Shown one piece after another: positions 51,546 to 60,488 of a stretch of 64,000 nt of DNA. The notes beneath the pieces were generated by a model. It saw only the letters and a program-made list of their open reading frames with translations, ran no database searches and was not told where the DNA came from. The stretch is from Flavobacterium zepuense. Lineage in GTDB: Bacteria; Bacteroidota; Bacteroidia; Flavobacteriales; Flavobacteriaceae. The stretch is taken from positions 124,001 through 188,000 of the forward strand of contig NZ_VJVZ01000012.1 in the NCBI RefSeq assembly GCF_007097145.1, read 5' to 3'. Each line of letters opens with the position of its first letter. The first letter of the stretch is position 1. Position numbers and translations under genes: made by a program.

Positions 51546-51566
51546 CCTGCAGCCAACCGCTGCAGG
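51546..51566 (-). promoter_or_regulatory. Intercistronic hairpin between atpE and atpF
   Basis: CCTGCAGC (51546-51553), five bases, GCTGCAGG (51559-51566): a perfect 8-base stem 16 bases after the atpE stop, followed on the minus strand after about seven bases by five T. It could protect the 3' end of an atpE message or partly end transcription, raising c-subunit output relative to the genes downstream. Confidence 0.55.
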
Positions 51567-51582
51567 CTATGCTTTAATTTTA

Positions 51583-51774
51583 TTAAGCTGCGAAAAGCGC
51601 TGCGAAAGCAACACCCTCTAAAAGGGCAGCGATAATGATCATGGCAGTTTGTATTTTACCGGCAGCTTCTGGCTGACGTGCAATAGCGTCCATTGCAGAA
51701 CCACCTATTTTACCAAGGCCAAGACCAGCTCCGATTACTACTAAACCTGCTCCAACAATTCCTGGAATTTCCAT
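51583..51774 (-). CDS. atpE: ATP synthase F0 c subunit
   Basis: Ring-forming proteolipid, 63 residues, two membrane helices joined by the polar loop ARQPEAAGK. The ion-binding carboxylate is Glu53 in ALLEGVAFAAL. The first helix (GLVVIGAGLGLGKIG) lacks the Gln that sodium-binding rings have, so proton coupling is expected. It is preceded 38 bases upstream by atpB. Confidence 0.96.
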   Translation of the reverse strand: MEIPGIVGAGLVVIGAGLGLGKIGGSAMDAIARQPEAAGKIQTAMIIIAALLEGVAFAALFAA

Positions 51775-51812
51775 AACTATTTGATTTATAATTAATTAAT
51801 AAAGTTCTAAAA

Positions 51813-52988
51813 TTATATTATTATCGGCTCCTCATCTGTGTGAGCGTCGTGGTCTTCTTCGTGGTGATGGTCCTGTACTGCCATACCAATAAATAGTGAA
51901 GACAGCATAGTAAATACAAACGCCTGAAGGAAGGCAACTAATATTTCGATAACAGAGATGAATAATGTTAAGCCAAAGAATGACGGGCCGGCAATCCAGT
52001 TTTTAAATACGAAGATCAATCCTAATAAACTCATTACTACAATGTGCCCCGCAGATATATTAGCGTAAAGACGTATTGTTAAAGCAAATGGTTTTGTAAG
52101 CGTACCTAATAATTCTATTGGTATTAAAACTATTTTCATTATTACGGGTACATCCGGCATCCAGAAAATGTGTTTCCAGTAATCTTTGTTAGCACTAAAT
52201 TGCGTTACAATAAAAGTAAATAATGCAAGGCATAGAGTTATTGCAATATTACCGGTTACGTTAATACCTATTGGTGTTAGGCCAATAAGGTTGAGTATAA
52301 GGATAAAGAAAAATACAGTAAGCAGGTACCCCATAAATTTCCTGTATTTTTTCTCGCCAATGTTTGGTATAGCAACCTCATCTCTAATAAAAAGGATAAG
52401 CGGCTCTAATGCCCTGCCCATGCCTGTAGGTATTGGGCCTTTTTTGTATGATTTTGCCAAGCCTGTAAACAACAGAAACATTAGTATTGCAGTAAACAAC
52501 ATTGCCACAACGTTTTTAGTTATAGAAAAATCCATAACCTGTGGCGCACGGGGGTGGCCATGCTCATCAAGAGATAACTCCTCTGTAGCGCTGTTTAGCT
52601 TGTATATTTTTTCGTGGTGTAATGCATAGTAGTTACCTTCAACTTCGGCAACTTTTTCGCCATGGTGAAATTCTGAAGAAGAAAATACTTTTAAGCCGTT
52701 ATCTAAAAGGATAACAGGAAGTGAAAAACCATAGTGCTCGCCTGTTGTCTCATCAGAAAAGAATACAAAGTCGTGAGAGTCTTTAAGGTGATGGTCTATA
52801 AACGCTTTTATCTTGCCTTTTTTGTCGGCTGGTGCATGTTCACCTTCATGGTGACCAGCTTCGGCATGGGCGGCAGCCTCTCCATGTACGTGGGTAGTAT
52901 CAGCAGCCGGATTAGCGAAAAATAAAGAAGGAATTACAGCGATTAAAGCTGTTAATGTATTTTTGATTGATTTTCCAGTTAACACCAT
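51813..52988 (-). CDS. atpB: ATP synthase F0 a subunit with long His-rich N-terminal extension
   Basis: Stator channel subunit, 391 residues, compared with about 250-280 in most bacteria. The conserved channel segment LTKPFALTIRLYANISAGHIV holds the essential Arg, and LFIGMAVQDHHHEED ends the last helix. The first 150 residues begin with a signal-like segment and run HVHGEAAAHAEAGHHEGEHAP, then a folded part ending at a membrane helix near residue 160, so a periplasmic domain precedes the channel. The last residues are also rich in His, Asp and Glu. Such extensions occur in Bacteroidetes AtpB; their role is not known. It has its own promoter. Confidence 0.95.
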   Translation of the reverse strand: MVLTGKSIKNTLTALIAVIPSLFFANPAADTTHVHGEAAAHAEAGHHEGEHAPADKKGKIKAFIDHHLKDSHDFVFFSDETTGEHYGFSLPVILLDNGLKVFSSSEFHHGEKVAEVEGNYYALHHEKIYKLNSATEELSLDEHGHPRAPQVMDFSITKNVVAMLFTAILMFLLFTGLAKSYKKGPIPTGMGRALEPLILFIRDEVAIPNIGEKKYRKFMGYLLTVFFFILILNLIGLTPIGINVTGNIAITLCLALFTFIVTQFSANKDYWKHIFWMPDVPVIMKIVLIPIELLGTLTKPFALTIRLYANISAGHIVVMSLLGLIFVFKNWIAGPSFFGLTLFISVIEILVAFLQAFVFTMLSSLFIGMAVQDHHHEEDHDAHTDEEPIII

Positions 52989-53027
52989 GTTGTAACTATC
53001 TTAATTTTACGGTCTTAAAATTTTGTG

Positions 53028-53056
53028 CAAAGGTACATTTTATATTAATATTTCAA
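53028..53056 (-). promoter_or_regulatory. atpB promoter
   Basis: Minus strand: TTG (53056-53054), 18 bases, TACCTTTG (53035-53028), about 40 bases before the atpB ATG. It separates atpB-E-F-H-A-G from the four genes upstream. Confidence 0.65.
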
Positions 53057-53103
53057 TGCACCGCGGTAAAATTTTTTAAGATAATTTCAGGGTATCTTCT
53101 CAA

Positions 53104-53493
53104 TTATTGCTTATTGTTTAACAAACGTACTGTAAAATAAGCCTCTATTGCTAAAAACAGAACAAAAACCGCAAAGAAATTAGCTTTTTCTGTAGGAAAT
53201 TCAATCGTTTTCGCCAATATAGGTTTTGCAAAAAAATAACTTGCTGCCATTTTTACCCCGGTTAAAAGAAGAAATGCATAGCCTACCTGTGCAACATTCT
53301 TCTTGCCGATTTTTGTGAGGATGGTTACTATTACTACAGTAAATATCCAAAAGAAAAGATATACTACAGGTATTGGGTAATGATAGGGTGCATGTGGAAT
53401 AACATTAAAGTGTAAAAGAAAAAAATTGGCCACACAAAAAAGGATAGCCAATACACCTGTCTTTAAAAATATACTGAGATAATTTTTAGTCAT
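53104..53493 (-). CDS. Small membrane protein upstream of atpB, DUF6168-like
   Basis: 129 residues with four predicted membrane helices (about 8-28, 40-62, 70-92 and 103-122). It occupies the place of AtpI in other ATP synthase operons and is probably an AtpI-like assembly factor or a small membrane protein of the DUF6168 type, which I recall only loosely. There are no catalytic motifs. It follows atpZ with a four-base gap and precedes the atpB promoter. Confidence 0.7.
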   Translation of the reverse strand: MTKNYLSIFLKTGVLAILFCVANFFLLHFNVIPHAPYHYPIPVVYLFFWIFTVVIVTILTKIGKKNVAQVGYAFLLLTGVKMAASYFFAKPILAKTIEFPTEKANFFAVFVLFLAIEAYFTVRLLNNKQ

Positions 53494-53497
53494 TAAA

Positions 53498-53722
53498 TTA
53501 TTTGTTGAGTTGGTTTACCTGGCGAATAACATTATACATTGCTATTGCCACACCAAGTAATATAAAGATAATGCGGTAAATATTTTTAGGGTTAGGATAC
53601 TGCTCATCTAACCATCCGCCGAACCAGGAAAACAAAAATATAACAATACCCATTTGCAGGGGAATGTTAATTAGCGCAATCCATTTATTGCGTTGCCGCT
53701 TATCCTGCTTGTTGTCGTTCAT
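53498..53722 (-). CDS. AtpZ/AtpI family protein
   Basis: 74 residues with two membrane helices (LINIPLQMGIVIFLFSWFGGWLDEQ and IYRIIFILLGVAIAMYNVIRQV), the AtpZ/AtpI pattern. Members sit in front of ATP synthase genes and are linked to assembly of the c ring or to magnesium uptake. Its first 23 bases overlap the end of the bactofilin gene, so the two are translationally coupled. Confidence 0.85.
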   Translation of the reverse strand: MNDNKQDKRQRNKWIALINIPLQMGIVIFLFSWFGGWLDEQYPNPKNIYRIIFILLGVAIAMYNVIRQVNQLNK

Positions 53723-54098
53723 TTATTGCCAGTACGGGTTTAGAAGGGTTTTTCATGGCGCATGTAGCAGTAAATTCGGCGCCCGGCTCTACGGCAAGTT
53801 TGCCTACTATAACCTCTCCTGTTATTTGTGCTTTAGCTTTAACGCTTAGTAATTCTTCCACATCGATCTTACCATTAAACCTTCCCTCTATATCGGCATT
53901 TTTACACTTTATATCGCCGGTAATACTACCTGCCGGGCCTATTACAATTTTACCCGATGATATAAAATTACCTATTAGTTCGCCGTCCAGCCTAAAATCA
54001 GCCGCCGATGTAATGTCGCCTTTTATAAGCGTGCCTTCTACTATACGGTTAGTTTTACCAAGATTGTCTGTAGGGTTTTTAGGTGTTTTTTCGAACAT
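53700..54098 (-). CDS. Bactofilin (polymer-forming cytoskeletal protein)
   Basis: 132 residues forming a short beta helix: SGKIVIGPAGSITGDIKCKNADIEGRFNGKIDVEELLSVKAKAQITGEVIVGKLAVEPGA shows the repeating hydrophobic-glycine turns of bactofilins. They polymerise on the inner membrane and position envelope enzymes. It lies five bases after sprE and overlaps atpZ by 23 bases. Confidence 0.92.
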   Translation of the reverse strand: MFEKTPKNPTDNLGKTNRIVEGTLIKGDITSAADFRLDGELIGNFISSGKIVIGPAGSITGDIKCKNADIEGRFNGKIDVEELLSVKAKAQITGEVIVGKLAVEPGAEFTATCAMKNPSKPVLAINERQQAG

Positions 54099-54103
54099 GG
54101 TGT

Positions 54104-56809
54104 TTACTGTATTGGTTGGTATTCTGCAAAATTCTTTTTAACCTGTACCACCTTGTAATCTTCATTAGATATAACAACCGGGGTTTCGGTTATCTTGTAT
54201 GTTTTATAGTCTTTAAGGATGCTTATAGCATCTACAGCAGCCAGCTTATTAATAAGGCCGTGTATTACTATAAAGTTCTCATTCGTGGTGTAAATATCGT
54301 TAGAGAGGGTAATGTTGTTGTTGTTACCGTCTTTAATAAATTGCAATATCTTATCGGTAAGCGGTTTTATTTTAGGGTCGTTAGGTGCAAACTTAAATAT
54401 AAGTTTATATGATACCGGTGTTTGCCCAAAAGCAAGCTTATCAAGCGTAGGTACTTCTTTCTTTAAAATTTCATCGGCTTGTTTGCCTTCGCTGCTGTTA
54501 GGGTAGGTAAGGGCAACATAATTAAGCGCTTTTTTATACTCTTCAAGCCCTTGCAGCCTGCCGGTTATCCTGGCTTTAAGCAATTCAAATTTAGACACTA
54601 TCTCCTCACCGGTAAATGTATCAATGTAGGTTTCGGTTTGTATAGCCGCTTCCCTCACATCGCCCGACTGGTATTTTTTATACAGTGCTGCATAAATAGC
54701 CTCAGGCGTTCCATTTATAAGATTATCTGAGGCAGGATTACGGATCATCTCGGCATAACGGCTGTCAGGATACTCAGTCAACACCTGTTGCTTGTAAGCC
54801 TCGGCCTTAGACGGATCTATGATCATGTAAATTTTATACAAATTGTATTTAGATGGCAGTATAAGGCGCTCTTCAGGGTTGTTTTTAAGCAGTCCTTCAA
54901 ATTTAACTGCGGCGCGCTTATATTCTTTAAACTTATCGTTATAAATATTACCTAACTGATAGTAGGCAAAATTGCGTTCTTTAGCAAGGCTGTCTATTAC
55001 TTTTTGCTCCGTTGGTAATTGTGATATGTAAAAGTTTGGAGTATAACGCGGATCTACCTTTTCTTCTTTACTTTTATCCGAAAGGCTATCGCCTGCATTA
55101 GTCACATCATCGTCTTCACCGGAATTTAAACCTTTACCGCGCATTTCTGACACTACACGCCAGTTATCAGCATCGGGCCTGCTCCCCCATCGTTTTTGGA
55201 ACTCCAGTTTCCCGAAAGACACTGTAGAAGGATTATAGAACGGAAAGGCTACACTGGCACTGGTTTGCATACCTGTTCCTGTTCCTCCGCCACCTGCACC
55301 ATTTGAATTAAGTACTGCGGAGTTTCTTGATAACGCTTTGGCATCAACAGTACCGCCAAACTTAGAAAGCGACTGGTTGTTGCTATTATCATCGCCAAAC
55401 ATTCCCGGCCTTGCACCGGCACCTGCCCCTGAGTTTGCATTTGCAGCCATGTTAGCCTGCCTCCTGGCCTCTTCTTCAAGTTTTTTACGGGCAAGCTCGT
55501 CCTGAATTTTAAGCTTCGCAATATAATCTTCATAGTACGTTACCTTGCCATCCGGACTCATGGCAACAACATTTAAAATACTGTCGTGATTTTGGGCTAT
55601 GGCTTCATATTTAATAACATCACCCAGGTTTTCTCTTTTCTTTTTAATGCCCCTATACTCCCTGCCTTTATTATCAAGGTAAACCAATGTACTATCATAG
55701 TATTTGCCTGCACTTACATAAACGGCATCTTCAAAATACATCTCGGCAATATTCCTGTAGCTTGATGCAACAAGGTATTTGTCTTTGGATTTTTTCCTTA
55801 AGGAATAGTTGTAATACTCTACAGCTTTGTCGTTAATTTTTTGCTTGTCATAAAATAACCCTACCTGATAATTTATAACATCTAAATACGGCCTGTTTTC
55901 GCGGTCTTCAAGCAGGTCGCGGTATTTTTCCATAAAGGCAAGCGTGTCGCCGGTTTTGTAATTAAACTGGCCTGCCTGCATAGCATGGGCCTGTATAACA
56001 TACATTCTTGGCGATTTCCTTTTCATATCTATAACGCTCTGGTAAGCGGCATAAGCACTGTCCGGCTGATCCATCTTAGAAAAAAGCTGCCCCAGTATAA
56101 AACGGTAACGGGCTTTTTTCTCGTTGTCTTTTGTAGATATTATGGCCTTGTGCAATAAGTAAACAGCGCTGTCTTTTCGCTCTGTTTTAATATAAGCCTG
56201 GGCAAGCATAGCATTAGCATCGCTGTACACCTGGCGTTCCATTACGGGGCCTTTTTCTTTTAATAGCTTGTTAAGGTTTTTAATGGCTACACCATCATTA
56301 TCAAGCCTTATGTTGGTTTTTTCTTTCCACACTTTGGCTTCATCAAGCCTGTCGCTTGCGGGTGATTTAAGCAATATATAGTTAAATGCCTCTATAGCAG
56401 GTATAAAACGATTGTCATAGTAACGTGATTGCCCCAGCAAAAGGTGGGCTTCATCCATTTGCGGATTGCGCTCGCTACCCCCTATATACATAGAGTGTTT
56501 TTGTATGGCCTTTGTAGCTTTTTCCTCTGCCCTTTTAAAATTAGGATTCTCTTTATCCGTAGGCTCCATTTCAGCTGCAAGGGGCTGCATACGCTCTACC
56601 GTTAAAATATCCCAGTAATTATCTGCATAGGTGGTTTTAAGGTCGTTAATACCGGCAGCAAGGGCATTATTGCCATTAAACAGCACGTTATACTCGGTAG
56701 TTACCGCATGGTAATTGCGGTTTATACGGGTATCTTTTTTTGTAGAACAGGCAATCAGCAGGCCACCCATTCCAACAGCAATAATATATTTATAGGTACT
56801 GGTTTTCAA
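54104..56809 (-). CDS. sprE: SprE/PorW-like TPR lipoprotein of the type IX secretion and gliding machinery
   Basis: 901-residue lipoprotein. The lipobox is in MKTSTYKYIIAVGMGGLLIAC, followed by RNYHAVTTEYNVLFNGNNALAAGI, the recognisable start of the PorW/SprE family. TPR units run through most of the protein, for example AHLLLGQSRYYDNRFIPAIEAFNYILLKSP and YYNYSLRKKSKDKYLVASSYRNIAEMYFEDAVYVSAGKYYD. A Gly/Ala/Asn-rich linker lies near 455-520. In Flavobacterium johnsoniae SprE is needed for gliding and for protein secretion. It heads a run with bactofilin, atpZ and the small membrane protein. Confidence 0.9.
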   Translation of the reverse strand: MKTSTYKYIIAVGMGGLLIACSTKKDTRINRNYHAVTTEYNVLFNGNNALAAGINDLKTTYADNYWDILTVERMQPLAAEMEPTDKENPNFKRAEEKATKAIQKHSMYIGGSERNPQMDEAHLLLGQSRYYDNRFIPAIEAFNYILLKSPASDRLDEAKVWKEKTNIRLDNDGVAIKNLNKLLKEKGPVMERQVYSDANAMLAQAYIKTERKDSAVYLLHKAIISTKDNEKKARYRFILGQLFSKMDQPDSAYAAYQSVIDMKRKSPRMYVIQAHAMQAGQFNYKTGDTLAFMEKYRDLLEDRENRPYLDVINYQVGLFYDKQKINDKAVEYYNYSLRKKSKDKYLVASSYRNIAEMYFEDAVYVSAGKYYDSTLVYLDNKGREYRGIKKKRENLGDVIKYEAIAQNHDSILNVVAMSPDGKVTYYEDYIAKLKIQDELARKKLEEEARRQANMAANANSGAGAGARPGMFGDDNSNNQSLSKFGGTVDAKALSRNSAVLNSNGAGGGGTGTGMQTSASVAFPFYNPSTVSFGKLEFQKRWGSRPDADNWRVVSEMRGKGLNSGEDDDVTNAGDSLSDKSKEEKVDPRYTPNFYISQLPTEQKVIDSLAKERNFAYYQLGNIYNDKFKEYKRAAVKFEGLLKNNPEERLILPSKYNLYKIYMIIDPSKAEAYKQQVLTEYPDSRYAEMIRNPASDNLINGTPEAIYAALYKKYQSGDVREAAIQTETYIDTFTGEEIVSKFELLKARITGRLQGLEEYKKALNYVALTYPNSSEGKQADEILKKEVPTLDKLAFGQTPVSYKLIFKFAPNDPKIKPLTDKILQFIKDGNNNNITLSNDIYTTNENFIVIHGLINKLAAVDAISILKDYKTYKITETPVVISNEDYKVVQVKKNFAEYQPIQ

Positions 56810-56903
56810 TGTAAAAGATTTTTATCCTTAACTTGTAAAATCCCCTTTTAGTATAGGGAGGGGTAAAAATACACTTCTTTTTGATAAGAGAAATGTTTTT
56901 GGC

Positions 56904-56931
56904 AAAAAAAATCCCCACATATAGCGGGGAT
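56904..56931 (-). terminator. Terminator of the PadR-ABC module
   Basis: On the minus strand ATCCCC, nine bases, GGGGAT then eight T. It begins seven bases after the end of the ABC ATPase gene, ahead of sprE. Confidence 0.85.
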
Positions 56932-56937
56932 GTACTT

Positions 56938-57633
56938 TTACACTGCAAAAAACTCTTCGAGCTCAGTTAGCGTTTCAGCCGATGTTTGTATGTCTTTTAC
57001 CACCTGCCCCTTGTGCATGGCAACAATACGGTTGCTAACCTCGGTAGTATGGGCAAGGTCGTGGCTGGAAACCAGTATGGTTACATCGCCGCTTTCGGCC
57101 AGGTCGGTAATTATTTTTTTAAGCCTGAACTGCGTGGTTGGGTCAAGATTGGCGAAAGGCTCATCTAAAATAATAATTTCAGGATTGCCAATAAGCGTAG
57201 CTATAATGCCCACCTTTTTTTGGTTACCCTTACTAAGGTCGCGCAGGTACTTTTTATTGTTGAGTATTTCTCCGTTAAAAAAGTCTTCATGCTTGCGTAA
57301 AAGCGCATCTACCGTGGCTTTGTTCTGGTTTCTTAATTCGCCGATAAAGTAAAAATACTCTTCGGGCGTGAGGTACCCAATTAAAAAAGTTTCGTCTAAA
57401 AATGCCGCTACCAAGGGTTTCCAGGCTTCGCTCTTGTTTACCTGTATTTCTTTTATTTTAACCTCGCCGGTAGTGGGCTCTATAAGATCGAGCAGCAGGC
57501 TAAAAAGCGTAGTCTTTCCTGCACCGTTATTACCCACAAGGCCAAAGCTTTCGCCTTTATTAATTTTTAAATGCTCTATATTAAGTACGGTATTGCCGTT
57601 ATATGTTTTGCGTAGGTTGGTAACTTCTATCAT
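56938..57633 (-). CDS. ABC transporter ATP-binding protein (export type)
   Basis: 231 residues, one ATPase domain. Walker A is GNNGAGKTT, the signature is LSKGNQKKVG, Walker B is IIILDEPFANLD and the switch histidine is in LVSSHDLAH. It resembles the CcmA/NatA type that pairs with separate permeases. The DUF5687 permease gene ends 24 bases upstream and is the likely membrane partner. It is the last gene of the PadR-led operon. Confidence 0.92.
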   Translation of the reverse strand: MIEVTNLRKTYNGNTVLNIEHLKINKGESFGLVGNNGAGKTTLFSLLLDLIEPTTGEVKIKEIQVNKSEAWKPLVAAFLDETFLIGYLTPEEYFYFIGELRNQNKATVDALLRKHEDFFNGEILNNKKYLRDLSKGNQKKVGIIATLIGNPEIIILDEPFANLDPTTQFRLKKIITDLAESGDVTILVSSHDLAHTTEVSNRIVAMHKGQVVKDIQTSAETLTELEEFFAV

Positions 57634-57657
57634 TATAATTGATTTTTTGAGGGATGA

Positions 57658-59130
57658 TTAGTTCTTTTCTTTGTAGGCAGCTATGGTACTGTATTTTTGC
57701 GATTTATAAATGCGCTCTATTGCCTTAAAAGCAGCATTCCTGAAAACAAGGCCCAGTAATCCGGTACCTGCAATAAGCCCGTACCCTAATAGCGGGCCCT
57801 TTATATAATTGCCAATTACAAACAGTGCAATAGGCACCAGCATTTTAGGTAACGATATAATAAAGGTTTTTACATTAAAAGCATTTTTATCGCCAAAGGC
57901 CTGTTTGCTACTGCTAAGGTCTATAGGTGTTTTTATAAAAGCACCACCCAATAATACCAATAGCGAGTTTACACCAATGTTAAACACCGCACCGGCAATG
58001 ATCATCAAATAAATTTCGAACCCAAAATACAGGTAAAATGATGCTAATGCTGTAGTTACTATCGTACCAATAACCATAAGCCACCATTTACTGGCAATGT
58101 ATTCCCTGTACTGTATGTTCTGGCTCATCATTAGTTGGTAATAGGCGCTGTCCCAGCTTGGTACAAACTGGCCGAAGGTTAATAAAAACCCACCCGTAAC
58201 AAATATAGAGGCAAAAACCTTCATGGGTTGGTTGTCATAAATCTCTATACCTCCAGTGTAAAATAATAAACCATAAAAAATAAACAACACACTCATTATT
58301 AATGTGGTTTTAGAGCGTTTGTTACGCAACAGGAGTTTAATATCATTCTTTAAAAAGGTACCCATGTTGCCAAAACGGTTAAGCCAGGTAAAATCCTGCG
58401 TTTGGGCAATTTCGTGCTTGCCTTTAAGGCCGGTATCTAAATACAGGTGCTTTGTAAGGAACTTGTGTGTAAACACCCAAAGCCCGGCTAAAACTGCTAA
58501 CGGAATTAACGCCATATAATAAGTACTAAAAAGGTACTGGTAGTACACACCTGTTATAAGGGTAACATCAAAAACGCTGTAGTACTGCGAAATTGCAAAG
58601 GCTGCCATTAGTGCCATCACCGTTATAAAAAGCCAGCTCTTATTATTTATAAGTATATTAATAAGATTGTTGCAATATATCATAGCCCACATGGCAACCC
58701 ACCACAATAGTACTCCAACAGGATCGTACCCGTGTGAAAGTAACACTATGCTAAATGGGATAAAAGAGAAAGCGTGCATTATTGTAAAAAAAGAGGCAAA
58801 TGTTTTTGCCATAGCAAAGTTTACAATAGTGCTGCGCTTAACGGGCAGGTTAAGCAGTGGACGAATATTTATTACCGGCAGCTTTTGCATCATAACCCTA
58901 ATGAGCAGATCGAAAGCAAAATAATAGACCATAAATTTATTTACTACCACAAGCGGATCCTGGTGCAGTTCTTCATCTATTATAAAGTAAACACCAACAC
59001 CCAGGCCCAAAAATACTGCTATAAAATATAACGCGGCCAGCCCCATTAGTATTTTAAGGGCTAAGTTGGTACCAAAGGCAGAGGAACGGGTAAAGGCTTT
59101 CCACTCGAGCCAAAGAAATTTTTTAAACAT
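57658..59130 (-). CDS. DUF5687 family ABC permease
   Basis: 490-residue membrane protein with about ten helices, starting MFKKFLWLEWKAFTRSSAFGTNLALKILM, typical for DUF5687. A conserved LLRNKRSKTTLIMSVLFIFYGLLFY precedes the second half. The family is found next to ABC ATPase genes in Bacteroidetes and has the layout of an ABC-2 type export permease; the cargo is unknown. It lies 46 bases after the upstream membrane protein gene. Confidence 0.88.
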   Translation of the reverse strand: MFKKFLWLEWKAFTRSSAFGTNLALKILMGLAALYFIAVFLGLGVGVYFIIDEELHQDPLVVVNKFMVYYFAFDLLIRVMMQKLPVINIRPLLNLPVKRSTIVNFAMAKTFASFFTIMHAFSFIPFSIVLLSHGYDPVGVLLWWVAMWAMIYCNNLINILINNKSWLFITVMALMAAFAISQYYSVFDVTLITGVYYQYLFSTYYMALIPLAVLAGLWVFTHKFLTKHLYLDTGLKGKHEIAQTQDFTWLNRFGNMGTFLKNDIKLLLRNKRSKTTLIMSVLFIFYGLLFYTGGIEIYDNQPMKVFASIFVTGGFLLTFGQFVPSWDSAYYQLMMSQNIQYREYIASKWWLMVIGTIVTTALASFYLYFGFEIYLMIIAGAVFNIGVNSLLVLLGGAFIKTPIDLSSSKQAFGDKNAFNVKTFIISLPKMLVPIALFVIGNYIKGPLLGYGLIAGTGLLGLVFRNAAFKAIERIYKSQKYSTIAAYKEKN

Positions 59131-59176
59131 GTAGGTAAGGTTTGGTTATGGCATTAGTAGCTTCTTTAGTCGAATG

Positions 59177-59878
59177 TTACAGTTTTTGACCGGAAATTTC
59201 TAAATTATATTCCGGGTAGGTAGCTTTAAGGTGTTCTTCGGCTTTCGCCGGAATTATAAAAAGCATTACATAGCTAAATATTGCTGTAAGTACTAAAAAC
59301 ACTGTAAGCATGCTTACTGTAAAGAAATTTACCTCTTTAAACGTAAATTGAAAAAATTGCAGCGGTATACCTATAAAACCTAAAATGCCACCGCAGTTGT
59401 ATATAATTTCTTCAAAAAGCCATTTTGTTCCAGTGTCTTTAACCTTTTTACCGTATTTGCCCTTGTAATGTATTGTTTTATAAACTATAGTGGCAATCAG
59501 GCACATTTGTAAATAGATAAAAAAAGTTGGCTCGAACTCAAGAAGCTTGAAGGTTAGAAATGTTATCCCAAAAGTCAGGATAAGGTGTGGTAACTTAAAG
59601 AACTGTTTAAAATAGCCCCACATTAAGCGGTAGTACTTTTTGCCCAACGCTTTTTGCCGTTGGGCCACGACATCGCTAAAACCAAAAATGCCGAATTTTT
59701 TAAACTCGATATCTAAAGCTTCGGTAAAGGTTAAGTTTGGGCGTTGCAGCCAGATACCTTCAATGGCGTTGGCAAGGTGGTCTACCAGTTCTGTTTGTAA
59801 ATCGTAGTATTCTACATAATGAGCGCGGGTAAAGGTATAGAGTTCATTTATCTGTTCAGCACTTACTTTCTTATCCAT
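59177..59878 (-). CDS. Membrane protein with HAAS-like N-terminal domain, paralogue 1
   Basis: 233 residues. The N-terminal 70 residues are helical with VSAEQINELYTFTRAHYVEYYDLQTELVDHLANAIE, which resembles the HAAS/DUF1700-type domain often found next to PadR regulators. Four to five membrane helices follow. No enzyme motif is seen. Its start overlaps the end of the next upstream gene by eight bases. It is related to that gene (59871-60485) in its opening VTAEQI/VSAEQI and its DH motif. PadR-coupled membrane proteins of this kind are often membrane-stress or sporulation-type accessories; the role here is unknown. Confidence 0.72.
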   Translation of the reverse strand: MDKKVSAEQINELYTFTRAHYVEYYDLQTELVDHLANAIEGIWLQRPNLTFTEALDIEFKKFGIFGFSDVVAQRQKALGKKYYRLMWGYFKQFFKLPHLILTFGITFLTFKLLEFEPTFFIYLQMCLIATIVYKTIHYKGKYGKKVKDTGTKWLFEEIIYNCGGILGFIGIPLQFFQFTFKEVNFFTVSMLTVFLVLTAIFSYVMLFIIPAKAEEHLKATYPEYNLEISGQKL

Positions 59879-60485
59879 TGTAGCGAAGTTTATATTGCCT
59901 GTTAAACTGCCATATGGTTACATGCATTATTACAGATATCAGTAGTACAACAGCATAATACAAAGCAACCGTCATATCATTAGCTATTGTGGTTTGATAA
60001 TCTACCATATAAATGGTTGGATATAGGATGATAAGATTAATAAAGCTAAAACCAAAGTCGAGCGAATGCTGATTTTTCCTCGTCAGTGCTTTATAAATAA
60101 CGGGAGTAGAGAGTATACAGCTAAACGCAATAAAAAAATAGAACAATGCCATAACAGCATCTTCCCTCCCAAGCGACTTTATCAGGAACATTCCTAAAGC
60201 AAACATTGTTGCAAAAATTACAAGTGACCACGGCTTAAGCATATTGATAAAGAACTTTTTATAAGCCCTGCCCATAGCAATAAATATAAACCTGCGGTTG
60301 GTTTTTTTAAGTTCGCTTTTGTTTTGCAGCATATACCCTTTTAAGTGATGCTCAAACCGATCGTCTTTCTGCTCAAGATCAGCGGCAATATGGTCGGTCA
60401 TCTCATAACGGATGTCGGCATAATTAATACCTATTTTAATCAGCGCCTTGTCTATAAGTTGTATTTGTTCGGCTGTTACTTTCAT
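59871..60485 (-). CDS. Membrane protein with HAAS-like N-terminal domain, paralogue 2
   Basis: 204 residues with the same opening helix pair (KVTAEQIQLIDKALIKIGINYADIRYEMTDHIAADLE), followed by an Arg/Lys-rich segment and five membrane helices. It lacks catalytic motifs. The ATG at 60483-60485 is three bases after the padR stop, and the end overlaps the sister gene by eight bases, so all three are coupled. Most likely it works with the PadR repressor and the ABC exporter encoded downstream. Confidence 0.72.
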   Translation of the reverse strand: MKVTAEQIQLIDKALIKIGINYADIRYEMTDHIAADLEQKDDRFEHHLKGYMLQNKSELKKTNRRFIFIAMGRAYKKFFINMLKPWSLVIFATMFALGMFLIKSLGREDAVMALFYFFIAFSCILSTPVIYKALTRKNQHSLDFGFSFINLIILYPTIYMVDYQTTIANDMTVALYYAVVLLISVIMHVTIWQFNRQYKLRYNG

Positions 60486-60488
60486 AGC

